Source of the DNA: Rhodoplanes sp963724735
GTDB lineage: Bacteria; Pseudomonadota; Alphaproteobacteria; Rhizobiales; Xanthobacteraceae
Assembly (NCBI GenBank): GCA_963724735.1
Contig: CAVRVX010000035.1
Span: 1 to 64,000 of the forward strand
Direction: 5' to 3'
Length of the DNA stretch: 64,000 bases
How positions within the stretch are numbered: the first letter of the stretch is position 1; each line of letters opens with the position of its first letter. Below are positions 15,999-26,392 of the stretch, piece after piece. The notes beneath the pieces were generated by a model. That model was not told where the DNA came from and did not search any database. It saw nothing but the letters and a program-made list of their open reading frames with translations. A program made the position numbers and the translations under genes.

Positions 15999-16988
15999 TC
16001 ACACCGACCCGCTCCGTTTCACCCGTTCCAGATCGGCGTCGACCATCTCGGCGGTCAATTGTTCGAGGGTCGTTTCGGGCCTCCAGCCGAGTTGCTTGAA
16101 CGCCTTCGACGGATCGCCGCATAGGACGTGAACTTCGGCGGGCCGGAAATAGCGCTCGTCAATGACGACGTGATCCTCCGCTCTCAAGCCAACGCGCCAA
16201 AAGGCGAGGTCGCAGAACTCACGGACCGATGCCGACCGACCGCTTGCAATCACGTAATCATCGGGATTGTCCTGCTGCAACATGAGCCACATGGCTTTGA
16301 CGTAGTCGCGGGCATGGCCCCAATCGCGCCGGGCGTCGAGATTGCCCAGCGCCAAGGTCTGCTGCAGTCCGAGCTTGATGCGCGCCACCCCGTCCGTAAT
16401 CTTGCGCGTGACGAACTCGATCCCGCGCAGCGGAGACTCATGATTGAAGAGAATGCCGCTGGAGGCGTGGAAACCGAAACTCTCGCGATAGTTGACGGTC
16501 ATCCAGTGCGCATACACCTTCGCTACGGCGTAGGGCGACCGCGGGTGAAAGGGCGTCCGCTCCGACTGCACCGGGTCTTGGGCAAGTCCGAACATCTCCG
16601 AAGAGGACGCTTGATAGAAGCGTGCCTCCGGGCAGACGATGCGCATCGCCTCCAACACGTTCGCCGCCCCAAGTCCGGTCACGAGGCCGGTGAGGAGCGG
16701 CTGACTCCATGACGACTTGACGAAGGATTGCGCCGCTAAATTATAGATTTCGCTGGGACGCACTTCCTGAAAAACGCGGATGAGCCCGGATAGATCGATC
16801 AGGTTCCCGTCGTGCAATGTTATCTTGTCGGCGACCCCCACCCATTTCAGTCGTGCATCGACCGCGCGTTCAGAGGTGCTTCGTCCAATTACCCCGTGGA
16901 CCTTATAACCCTGCTCGATAAGAAATTTGGAGAGGTAGGCGCCATCTTGGCCGGTGATGCCAGTAATCAGCGCGCATTTCGAAGCCAT
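15999..16988 (-). CDS. gmd: GDP-mannose 4,6-dehydratase
   Basis: A 329-residue short-chain dehydrogenase that converts GDP-mannose to GDP-4-keto-6-deoxymannose, precursor of rhamnose- and fucose-type sugars in surface glycans. It shows the NADP-binding TGITGQDGAYL near the start, NLAAQSFVKSSW, the catalytic region ASSSEMFG and the Tyr-x3-Lys pair in SPYAVAKVYAHWM, plus the Gmd-specific GNLDARRDWGHARDYVKAMW. ATG 16988 follows a GGGGGG stretch; the longer frame adds non-family residues. It lies downstream of no obvious promoter partner but within a polysaccharide gene group. Confidence 0.93.
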   Translation of the reverse strand: MASKCALITGITGQDGAYLSKFLIEQGYKVHGVIGRSTSERAVDARLKWVGVADKITLHDGNLIDLSGLIRVFQEVRPSEIYNLAAQSFVKSSWSQPLLTGLVTGLGAANVLEAMRIVCPEARFYQASSSEMFGLAQDPVQSERTPFHPRSPYAVAKVYAHWMTVNYRESFGFHASSGILFNHESPLRGIEFVTRKITDGVARIKLGLQQTLALGNLDARRDWGHARDYVKAMWLMLQQDNPDDYVIASGRSASVREFCDLAFWRVGLRAEDHVVIDERYFRPAEVHVLCGDPSKAFKQLGWRPETTLEQLTAEMVDADLERVKRSGSV

Positions 16989-17278
16989 AAAGACCCCCCG
17001 CGCGGTCTCGATAGCAGGCGCCAAGTCGGAAATCAATCTTCGGTCGCTGAATACATAACAATGCGGGTCGTTCGAGAGGCCACATCGCAGCTGCTCTCGT
17101 CAACGCGCCACAAATCCGAGGCGCTCGACGTCCGTTGCTAGCCGCTCGGCTTCGCGTCGCTCCGATTGATCCTCACCAACCCAACTGCACGCGTTAGCCT
17201 TGCCTCGCGCTGGGGTTTGCCACCGACGGCGCCTATTACGGCACGCTTCCCGGACGATCGCTCTCGCGGCGGCTTTGC

Positions 17279-18508
17279 TTGACCAAGCCGGAGCGTCCAC
17301 GTATTTCCCCGGCAATGGCAAAAAACCAACATCCGGTGCTGCTGAAATGCGTCCCCTCGTTCCTCATTGCGCGACCGGCACGGGGGACTCCTGAAATTTC
17401 CCAAGCGCGGCATGGACCACTGACGATTGCGGGGCTGTTTCGGACCGCAAGCGGGGTAGGACGATCGGCGCGCGCCTGCGCCGATGCCCTCAACGCGCTC
17501 AGTCTCAATCCCGTCCATGTCGATCTCAGCGCCATGTTCGGGCAAGTAGACATGGATGCCGAACATCCACTCCGCCGGATGCCGCTTGATCCGATTGGGA
17601 CGTTGATGCTGCATCTAAACGCCCCTGAGACAACGCTGGCGCTCAAAGCGCTCGGCTTGTTCCGTCCGCGGCGATGGCGTGTCATTGGCCATTGGGTGTG
17701 GGAACTCGAGCGCATGCCGCCAGAGCAGACGCGGGTGTCTCGTCACCTCTCCGAGATTTGGGCTCCGTCGACCTTCGTGAGGAACGCAATTGCGTCGTCT
17801 GTGAGCATCCCCGTAAAGGTCGTTCCCTACTATCTGCGAGTGCCATCAAACCTGAGGCCAGAAAGGACAAGGTTCTCTTTGAGGGACGATGAGATCGTCG
17901 TGCTGTCAATGGCTGACGGACGATCGTCCCTGACGCGCAAGAATCTGATTGGTTCAATCAGAGTCTTTCTTGCCGCGGTCGGCGACCGCCCGAACTGCCG
18001 TCTTATCCTTAAAACGCGCAATCTTGGGATACATGAGCGCGCCGCCGAGGACGTTCTCGCGGCTGTTCGCCATCATAAACAAATGACATTGATTGACCGG
18101 CCGCTGTCGTCACGCGATACGCTTAGCCTCATACAGAGCTGCGATATCTTTCTTTCGCTGCATCGCGCGGAGGGCTTTGGGTTGACGATGGCCGAGGCCA
18201 TGGCGCTGGGGAAACCGGTCATTGCAACCGGCTGGTCGGGCAATATGGATTTCATGTGCGAGGATACGGCCGCCATTGTCCCTTATCGCTTTGTCCCTGT
18301 CGTCGACGCGAGCGACATATATGAGTCCGCGAGCGAAGCGCGATGGGCCGAACCAGACGAGAGACTGGCGACGCAAATTCTCACTGGACTCCTGGATAAT
18401 CCTGAGCGTCGGCGGCGGCTGGGCGCATGCGCAACCGCCGCCATAGTAAAAAGACTTTCCGCCGAAAATTACCGGATCGCACTTGGAGACGAAGCCGATC
18501 CAATTTGA
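17279..18508 (+). CDS. GT-B glycosyltransferase (family 4 type)
   Basis: A 409-residue cytosolic glycosyltransferase with two Rossmann lobes. The N-terminal lobe has GLFRTASGVGRSARACADAL, and the C-terminal lobe carries the donor-binding signature HRAEGFGLTMAEAMALGKPV followed by ATGWSGNMDF. That string is the EX7E-type motif of retaining enzymes. The frame is intact and the neighbours are gmd and another glycosyltransferase, so a role in building a 6-deoxyhexose-containing surface polysaccharide is likely. The acceptor and donor cannot be read from the sequence. Confidence 0.85.
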   Translation: MTKPERPRISPAMAKNQHPVLLKCVPSFLIARPARGTPEISQARHGPLTIAGLFRTASGVGRSARACADALNALSLNPVHVDLSAMFGQVDMDAEHPLRRMPLDPIGTLMLHLNAPETTLALKALGLFRPRRWRVIGHWVWELERMPPEQTRVSRHLSEIWAPSTFVRNAIASSVSIPVKVVPYYLRVPSNLRPERTRFSLRDDEIVVLSMADGRSSLTRKNLIGSIRVFLAAVGDRPNCRLILKTRNLGIHERAAEDVLAAVRHHKQMTLIDRPLSSRDTLSLIQSCDIFLSLHRAEGFGLTMAEAMALGKPVIATGWSGNMDFMCEDTAAIVPYRFVPVVDASDIYESASEARWAEPDERLATQILTGLLDNPERRRRLGACATAAIVKRLSAENYRIALGDEADPI

Positions 18509-18735
18509 TCTTCACGTCCTCGGTTTGGCGACCTAAGTCATTTTTTTGTCAAGGAAAGCGGCGCCCGTCCGCGCGCCTCTTATCAGCGCGCCTCGCGGGA
18601 TCCGACCCTGAGCGTCTGCGCATGAGTTAGATTTTTTAGCCTTCGCATGGCAAACTTTGACAAGACAAACGCCTGTTCCTAGATTGTTGTTCGCTGCGCA
18701 AATGACGGGCGATGCGTTGGACTGGCTTCGCCTAA
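18509..18735. other. Intergenic
   Basis: A T-rich run (CATTTTTTTGTC at about 18540) lies 30 bases after the glycosyltransferase stop, without a clear stem before it. Nothing else is recognised. Confidence 0.3.
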
Positions 18736-19326
18736 GTGATAGGACTGAACTTGGCACGAGCGCGAAACGACAATTCGTCGAGACTGTTGATTGTTTACTT
18801 TCAGGCCATCGTGCTCGGCTCAATATTGATGCTTTTTTTTATTGTTGCCTACGTCATATTTGATACCTACGGCATCGGCGATCGTTCAATCGATACAACA
18901 AACAAAAGTGTCGAAGCAATCGTTGCCGCCTTGGGCAATAAGGATAGCTCCCAGTTTGTAAGGGGTCTGTCTAAAGTATATTCGATGGTGGGATCGCTTG
19001 TTGGTGAAGTCGACATTCTTAGCCGTGGCCCGGACGGGCGGCTGAATTTCGCAGGTTGGGTTGTCGATAAACGGCACGCGGGGGAGCCAATGCTCGTATT
19101 CTTGGTTGTCCCCGAAAAGGCGGTTTTTGTGACCAGCAGCGGCAGAAGCCGAGACGATGTCAGAAAGACGCTAAACCTGCCCGAGTTTGCCGCTCCGGGA
19201 TTTGGCGATGTTTTTAATTACCAATTCGACTGCAAGTTCAACGAACAGAATCCCTATGTCGTCGTGGTGAACCAAAAAAAAGAATTCGCCCTCATCAAAC
19301 CTTTGATACGCGCCAGCGGCTGCTAG
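18736..19326 (+). CDS. Single-pass membrane protein with a C-terminal beta domain
   Basis: A 196-residue protein with a GTG start. Residues about 16-44 form one membrane helix (LLIVYFQAIVLGSILMLFFI and on). The C-terminal 100 residues (VDILSRGPDGRLNFAGWVVD, DDVRKTLNLPEFAAPGFGDV) resemble the small beta domain found in rhizobial glycan-related proteins, where a GW-x-D core is followed by RPDV-type strands. The likeness is by pattern only. It sits between two glycosyltransferase genes and may work with them at the membrane. No RBS is clear. Confidence 0.6.
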   Translation: MIGLNLARARNDNSSRLLIVYFQAIVLGSILMLFFIVAYVIFDTYGIGDRSIDTTNKSVEAIVAALGNKDSSQFVRGLSKVYSMVGSLVGEVDILSRGPDGRLNFAGWVVDKRHAGEPMLVFLVVPEKAVFVTSSGRSRDDVRKTLNLPEFAAPGFGDVFNYQFDCKFNEQNPYVVVVNQKKEFALIKPLIRASGC

Positions 19327-19776
19327 TCTTGCTGTCGTGATTTCGTTCGAGTGTTCTTAATCCCAATGGGCCACACAGGTCATCGCTGCCCTGGCGCGGC
19401 CAAGCTCTAGGTCCAGACCTTTAGCGCCCTGCCAATGCGCATCTGAGAATTTGCCCTATGCCGACCCGCCTACTCGTCCACCCCGCTGCGCAGACCGTGG
19501 CACGGATGATACGATACCGCTTTTTTGGTTGTTTCCGATACCTCGTTCGCTTGACAGAATGCCGGCATTGCGCGAGGCATATGCAACCGTCACTGGCTAC
19601 TAGATAAGATTCAAGTCGCAAGTATCGACGCATGCAGGGGGTTGTGCGGCATCATCTGCTTTGATGGATTGCCTGGGACGAACGAAGCTTCATGTACAGA
19701 TGCTTGTGGGTTGCTTGAATCATCCGTGATCTTGCGTGCTGAGGTGCAGGCCTAAGAGACGGCGGGGGAGCCACCC
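19327..19776. other. Intergenic, nothing recognised
   Basis: About 450 bases between two polysaccharide genes. I see no gene with family features on either strand and no strong hairpin. The last bases (GGCGGGGGAGCCACCC) provide the ribosome site of the next gene. Confidence 0.3.
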
Positions 19777-20715
19777 GTGGGGCGATGCGAAACAGTCATC
19801 CTGAACTACAACGCAGGAGCATTCCTCGGCGAAGCGGTCGCGTCCGTGCTGCGGTCGCCCGCTGTCGCGCGCGTATTGGTCATTGACAACGCATCAACTG
19901 ATGGGAGCCTCGATCAGCTGTCCGCAGGGCCGGACCGGATTGTGATCGTTCGCAACGCGACGAATCTCGGCTTTGCGGCGGGCTGCAATGTGGGATTGGA
20001 GCGCTCGACCGCCGACTGCATCTTCCTGCTCAATCCCGATTGCTACGTTGAGGAGGGGGCGATCGAACGCTTGATCGACGTCCTCGAAAAGTCGCCGAAC
20101 GCCGGCATTTGCGGGCCGCTGCTTCTGAACCCGGACGGCTCCGAGCAGGCTGGCGGCCGCCGTGTGATCCCGACCCCTTGGCGCGCGCTCGTCCGCACCT
20201 TGCACCTTACCCCACTCCGCCAATTCTTCCCCGATACATTTGCCGACTTCGCCCTGCATCAGGATCCATTGCCCGATCACCCTATCGAGATAGAGGCGAA
20301 TTCCGGCGCCTGCATGATGGTACGCCGGGCCGCCCTCGCCCAAGTCGGCCTTTTCGATGAAAGATACTTCATGCACTGCGAGGATCTTGATTGGTGCATG
20401 CGTTTCCGCGAGGCCGGATGGAAGATCTTGTTCGTGCCCGATGCTCGGGTCGTCCATCACAAGGGCATCAGCACCCGATCGCGGCCCATCTCCACCGAAT
20501 GGCATAAGCACAAAGGCATGCTTCGGTTCTATCGTAAATTCATGTCCGACCGATACTCCGGCGGGCTTATGGGCCTCGTCGCGCTGGCGGTGTACATCCG
20601 GTTTGCCCTCATCGCGCTCGGTATGCTTCTCGAGCGCGCATCTGCGACGCTCGCCTCCGCGGCATCATGGACGCGGGCGCAACGCAATCCGACAGCGGTC
20701 GAGCGTATCTGGTAG
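19777..20715 (+). CDS. GT2-family glycosyltransferase (rhamnosyltransferase-like)
   Basis: A 312-residue inverting glycosyltransferase with a GT-A fold. It has VILNYNAGAFLGEAVASVL, the nucleotide-sugar site VLVIDNASTDGSLDQL, NLGFAAGCNVGLER, the metal-binding NPDCYV (DXD-like), the acceptor region SGACMMVRRAALAQVGLFDE and YFMHCEDLDWCMRFREAGWK with the catalytic ED. A hydrophobic segment near residues 265-290 may anchor it to the membrane. Starts at GTG 19777 after GGCGGGGGAG. Products of this type commonly transfer rhamnose or related sugars, which fits gmd nearby. Confidence 0.88.
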   Translation: MGRCETVILNYNAGAFLGEAVASVLRSPAVARVLVIDNASTDGSLDQLSAGPDRIVIVRNATNLGFAAGCNVGLERSTADCIFLLNPDCYVEEGAIERLIDVLEKSPNAGICGPLLLNPDGSEQAGGRRVIPTPWRALVRTLHLTPLRQFFPDTFADFALHQDPLPDHPIEIEANSGACMMVRRAALAQVGLFDERYFMHCEDLDWCMRFREAGWKILFVPDARVVHHKGISTRSRPISTEWHKHKGMLRFYRKFMSDRYSGGLMGLVALAVYIRFALIALGMLLERASATLASAASWTRAQRNPTAVERIW

Positions 20716-20883
20716 CCCAGCACGGCTGTTTGGCTTCGGCCGGGCACCGCCGAACTGGGGATTCGCGTTATTGAGACCGCCGTCCTCGCCGAAAGAGCGA
20801 GCGAATACGCAGCCGCCTTCACGCCGGGTTGGCGCCCGCGAGGTGTGACTCCCCACGCGGGCGGCCCGATCAATCCAATGCGC

Positions 20884-22143
20884 TCACGGGCCCGCCGCCC
20901 GCACCCGCATATGCGCCAGGACGGGGGCGGTCGGCCAACAATCGAGCGGAAGCTTGTTAGCCTTCTGATAGGCGCCGAGCGCGAGCCGCGTGCGCATGCC
21001 CGCCTTGCCATCGATCTTGTCGCGATAGAGCCCAAGCGCGGTTAAATGCTGCTGCATGTCTTCCAGATCCTTGGTGCGCAACTGCACGACCTTGCCCCAC
21101 GGCTTCTCGAAGGCGGCGCCGCCGGCGATGCGGTCGCTCACATTGCCGACAAACAGCACGTAGAGGTCGGAGAAATTGTAGTCCTTGATCACGTAGTAAT
21201 TTTTCAGAATGAGGAGGGCGGGCCCGTAGACGCCGGCAGGCATCAGGAGCGAGGCGTTTTCGCCGAGCTCGGCCGCGCTGAGTCTACGGTTGTGCGCGAG
21301 GGTGAAGCCGCGCTGCAGCCATTCGCCAAGGGTGAGCGTGTAGTCCGGATCGGCGATGGTGCAGTCGAGGCCCGCGGGGACACGCACTTCGTAAGCCCAG
21401 TGCTTGCCCGGCCGCCAACCCTTTTCAGCGAGTTGTTTCGCCGCTGAGGCCAGCGCATCGGGCACTGAATGCCAGATATCGGGCTTGCCGTCGCCGTCGA
21501 AATCGACCGCGTGCTTGTAGTATTCCGTGGGCAGGAACTGCGTGAGGCCCATCGCGCCGCCCCAAGAGGCGCGCATGTCGGCGGGGTTGACGCCGTCTTG
21601 CAGCATTTTCAGCGCCGTCAGGAACTCGTTGCGGAAGAAGTCCTTGCGCTTCCCGTAAAAGCCCTGCGTCGCGAGCACACGGGTCGCGCTGTGCGGGAGT
21701 TTATAAGTGCCGAACGCGGTTTCGCGCCCCCAGATCGCCAGCACGATTTGCGGCGGCACGCCGAACTCTTGCTCGATGCGGGCAAGCGTCGCGCGGTGCT
21801 GATCGAACAGCTTACGGCCTTGCGCGGCCAAGTTCGCGAGCGTCGACTCGCGCAGGTACTCGGCCGGCGTCTGCACGAACTCGGCCTGGCCGCGCGGCGG
21901 CGCTTCCGGACGGCCGGGAATGATTAGGTCGGGCAGCGACAGGTCGGGCTCGAGGCCGCGCGTCGCGGCGTCGAAGGTCGCGCGCGACACGCCGAGCGCT
22001 TGTGCATCCGGCCACAAGGATTGGAGCCAGGCCTGGAAGGCGGGATCGGCGGCGGACGCGGGTGACGCGCCGCCGAGAACCACCAGGAGGGCGAGCGCGG
22101 CGGGCGCGATGGCGGCGATCCAGCGGCGGATCAGATCAGGCAT
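20884..22143 (-). CDS. Lytic murein transglycosylase, MltB type
   Basis: A 419-residue periplasmic enzyme that cleaves peptidoglycan glycan strands with anhydro-muramic acid formation. It has a signal peptide (APAALALLVVLGGASPASAA), the SLT_2 catalytic domain with the active glutamate in AIWGRETAFGTYK, and ASWGGAMGLTQFLPTEYYKH. It ends in a PG_binding_1 domain (LQQ-like region DMQQHLTALGLYRDKIDGKA, GMRTRLALGAYQKANKLPLD). ATG 22143 follows GGAGCGGATATC; the longer frame adds a basic tail unlike the family. Downstream spacing to other genes suggests a single-gene transcript. Confidence 0.92.
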   Translation of the reverse strand: MPDLIRRWIAAIAPAALALLVVLGGASPASAADPAFQAWLQSLWPDAQALGVSRATFDAATRGLEPDLSLPDLIIPGRPEAPPRGQAEFVQTPAEYLRESTLANLAAQGRKLFDQHRATLARIEQEFGVPPQIVLAIWGRETAFGTYKLPHSATRVLATQGFYGKRKDFFRNEFLTALKMLQDGVNPADMRASWGGAMGLTQFLPTEYYKHAVDFDGDGKPDIWHSVPDALASAAKQLAEKGWRPGKHWAYEVRVPAGLDCTIADPDYTLTLGEWLQRGFTLAHNRRLSAAELGENASLLMPAGVYGPALLILKNYYVIKDYNFSDLYVLFVGNVSDRIAGGAAFEKPWGKVVQLRTKDLEDMQQHLTALGLYRDKIDGKAGMRTRLALGAYQKANKLPLDCWPTAPVLAHMRVRAAGP

Positions 22144-22178
22144 GATATCCGCTCCTGCGGCTCCATGGCTCCGGGCAA

Positions 22179-22331
22179 CGAGACGAATCCGAAACGGAAA
22201 GAGACCGGTAAAAAAGGGCTTAAATGCGTTGGAGCGCTGCGCCGCAGGCACTCGCGAGCGCCTCTGTCGTCGTTCCTGATTCTGCCCCGCGAGACGAATC
22301 GGAAACAGAGCGTGGCCGGTAAACAAGGTCT
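22179..22331. repeat. Two imperfect 41-base direct repeats upstream of mltB
   Basis: CGAGACGAATCCGAAACGGA continues AAGAGACCGGTAAAAAAGGG at 22179-22219. It recurs as CGAGACGAATCGGAAACAGA then GCGTGGCCGGTAAACAAGG at 22291-22331. The spacing start to start is 112 bases. Both lie in the non-coding region before the mltB start and may be regulatory or remnants of a duplication. Confidence 0.6.
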
Positions 22332-22416
22332 TGCGGCGCATCGCTTGGACTCTTTTAGGTTAACAGTGGGCGGTGGGAGGCGAGGCTGAGAGGAGGAGGC
22401 CGCTCCAGGGACTCCA

Positions 22417-24070
<1,654 letters not shown>

Positions 24071-24223
24071 TCGCCGCCTGTCCTCGCAACCGGTTGTGGG
24101 GAAACGAGGCTGATGTAGCGACGCGCCCGGCAAAGGGCAAGCGCGCGCTCAACCGCACGGCGGTTCCGCCATTCTGGCGCTTGGTAATCTTGTTGAGCGC
24201 TGCAACGTGACCTCGATCACACT
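24071..24223. other. Intergenic upstream of ettA
   Basis: No gene recognised. An inverted repeat GATCAC-N7-GTGATC begins at 24216 and could be an operator. Confidence 0.3.
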
Positions 24224-24622
24224 TTGCGTGATCAGGTTCGAACGCTGCGCGTGCCCTCCATGACACAAGCAATGAAATGTGCGGATCGGAACAAATCCGC
24301 ACGGATTGTTAACGTCTGGTCCACGACGATGGCTGGCAAGGAACAGCCGCGCCGTCCCTGGGAAAACATGGAACGCAAGGCTGCTGTGGTGAGAGTCATG
24401 ATGTCCGGTCCAGCCACCCGACCTTTCGGCAAGATGGTCCTCGCGGTCGTTACCGGACTGCTCGATGACTGCTTCGGCGTCTATCACCCCGAGCGGCATT
24501 ACATGCGCGGGCCGGGCCCGAAATGGCGGGAGAAGCATGCCGTCCGGGCTGCTGCCCTGCGCCCGAATGCGGATGGCAGTTTCGTCGAGGCGGCAACCGT
24601 CACCGCCCTGCCTCATCCCTAG
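24224..24622 (+). CDS. Hypothetical protein, doubtful
   Basis: An open frame of 132 residues with plausible composition in its second half (GKMVLAVVTGLLDDCFGVYH, then PERHYMRGPGPKWREKHAVR). A convincing start from ATG 24369 would give 84 residues. It has no known domain, no good ribosome site and no conserved neighbour. The opposite strand is also open over 164 codons, so this may be non-coding. The following 24623-25118 shows no gene. Confidence 0.25.
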   Translation: MRDQVRTLRVPSMTQAMKCADRNKSARIVNVWSTTMAGKEQPRRPWENMERKAAVVRVMMSGPATRPFGKMVLAVVTGLLDDCFGVYHPERHYMRGPGPKWREKHAVRAAALRPNADGSFVEAATVTALPHP

Positions 24623-25118
24623 GGCAAGGCCGTCAACTCGCATCGCGGGCTAAACCTGCTCGTCCCCACGCAGCCGCAAGCCGAAAATACAAGCCGAAAA
24701 TACTGGAGACGCACGGGGCCTCCCGCACGGCAGCGCTTCCGCGCCGACGGGCGCCGTTATTCAGACGTTCGCGCGAGGCAGCGGCGCGTAGACCGCTAGG
24801 ACTTGAGCGTATAACGAAGCATAATTACGTTTCACGCTTCTCGTCCCCGAGTAATCATTCGTGAAACGAGATTGTGGTTCGCCAATCCCTCGCGACGCTT
24901 AGTGTTATGGAAATCATCGCGATCTAGCGGCGTCGTTGGTCGCATTCCCGACAAGAGTTCGATAATGCTTGCGGTCGACCCGCTTTGTCTGTATGTGGCG
25001 CGGTTAGAGAGCTTGCCGGCGGGGGAGCCGGGTCCACCGAGCAAGCCATAACAAAGACCAACAGAACGGGATTCGGCTCGGCGAGCCGCATTTCCATTTC
25101 GTTCAAGCTGGAGGTGTC

Positions 25119-26081
25119 ATGCGAACAGCCAAGTTCGCTGGTGCGCTCGCTCTTGCGATTGTCGGCGTGTCCCTGGTTTCGGCCGAGGTCATGCGAAAGG
25201 CCGTTGGGCAGCAGATCAGCGCGCAGGCGAGCGCCGAAGCGACGACGATCGCGGCGGACACAATGCGAATGGCCGCGCTCGCAGATCAATTTGGCGGGGA
25301 TACTGCGCAGGAGGCGAAGCCCCTCCGCGCCGCCGCGGAGGCTTCGCGCGAAGACGGGCCGCTGCTCGCCCTCGTGATCGGCAACGCCACATATCCCGAC
25401 GAAGAAACCCCGCTGGTGCAGCCGATCAATGACGCGCGAGCAATGGCGCAGGAGCTGCGCGCACGCGGCTTCGATGTCGAGCTCGGCGAGAATCTGACCA
25501 AGCAGGGGATGGAGCGCGCGCTCGAGCGCTTCGAAGCGAAGATCACGCCCGGCGCAACTGCGCTCCTGTTTTTCAGCGGTTATGGCATGCAGACGGGCCG
25601 CGAGAGCTTTCTTATTCCCGTTAATGCACAGATCTGGCGTCCCGAGGATGTGCGGCGGGATGGCGTTGCGCTGGAACCGCTGATCGGCGAGCTGAATACG
25701 CGCGGGGCCAAGCGTAAGCTGGTCGTCATCGACGGCTCGCGGCCCAACCGGTTCGAACGCCGACTGCGCGGCTATTCCACGGGCCTTGCGCCGATTGCAG
25801 CTCCCGAAGGCACGCTGGTGCTGTACGGCGTCGCTCCCGGCAAGGTCGCGGGCGACACGCAGGCGCCCAACAGCCTGCTGGTCAAGGAATTGCTCGGCCA
25901 GCTCCGCACGGCGGACGGCTCGGCCGAGGACATCTTCAATCGCACCCGCATGACGGTGGCGCGCGCCTCGCACGGCGAACAGGTGCCCGCGGTGTTTTCC
26001 GCGCTGATCGATGACTTCTACTTCGCGCCGCCGGCAAGCGAGCCGTCGAAGAAGCCGTCCACGCGCCAAAGCATGCGGTGA
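25119..26081 (+). CDS. Catalytically inactive caspase homologue (YS-type pseudo-orthocaspase)
   Basis: A 320-residue exported protein with an N-terminal signal segment (AGALALAIVGVSLVSAEVMR) and a peptidase C14 (caspase p20) domain from about residue 80: LALVIGNATYPDEETPLVQP, NDARAMAQELRARGFDVE. In active members the His is in F-AGHG and the Cys in DACR. Here these read FFSGYGMQ and VVIDGSRPNRF, so His is Tyr and Cys is Ser. That YS pair is a recurring pattern in bacterial pseudo-orthocaspases and should abolish proteolysis. It presumably acts as a binding or scaffold protein in the periplasm. GGAGGTGTC precedes ATG 25119. A strong hairpin follows. Confidence 0.85.
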   Translation: MRTAKFAGALALAIVGVSLVSAEVMRKAVGQQISAQASAEATTIAADTMRMAALADQFGGDTAQEAKPLRAAAEASREDGPLLALVIGNATYPDEETPLVQPINDARAMAQELRARGFDVELGENLTKQGMERALERFEAKITPGATALLFFSGYGMQTGRESFLIPVNAQIWRPEDVRRDGVALEPLIGELNTRGAKRKLVVIDGSRPNRFERRLRGYSTGLAPIAAPEGTLVLYGVAPGKVAGDTQAPNSLLVKELLGQLRTADGSAEDIFNRTRMTVARASHGEQVPAVFSALIDDFYFAPPASEPSKKPSTRQSMR

Positions 26082-26150
26082 CGCGAGAGCGTTTTCTGGC
26101 AACCGGTTGGCCGCAGAAGAGCAACCGCTAAGTAAAATAGAATTGCCCTC

Positions 26151-26178
26151 ATCGTCCGCGAAAGCGTTCGCGGACGAT
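26151..26178. terminator. Perfect hairpin after the caspase-like gene
   Basis: ATCGTCCGCGAA and TTCGCGGACGAT pair around AGCG, about 70 bases after the stop. No T run follows, so it may be part of a dispersed palindrome rather than a terminator. Confidence 0.4.
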
Positions 26179-26247
26179 GCAGAACCGCTGGGTATTCAGT
26201 CCCATTGTATGATGGCACAGATTCACACGCCGTCGACAAGAAGGGAC

Positions 26248-26392
26248 ATGGGGCAGATTCTTCACGGGAGCGCCAGCACGACGCAGGCGATCCGCTGAGC
26301 GATACAGCTATAGTCAAGAGAGCATAAGGGCGCTGGCCCGGCGTCATGGGATCAATCCGAAGACCGTCGTCAAGTGGAGGCGCAGGACCTCG
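26248..26392 (+). pseudogene. IS481-type transposase N-terminal relic
   Basis: The sequence reads MGQILHGSASTTQAIR, then a TGA where relatives have Arg, AIQL, a one-base insertion, and SQESIRALARRHGINPKTVV then KWRRR. This is the helix-turn-helix start of a common IS481-family transposase. It is broken by a stop, an extra base and truncation. It runs into the 3' end of the smr gene on the other strand and supplies the last residues of that protein. Confidence 0.65.

Noticed and set aside
24225..24250. tRNA-like T-arm string GGTTCGAAC near ettA
   Set aside because: No acceptor, D or anticodon stem can be folded around it; no other tRNA was convincing in the window.
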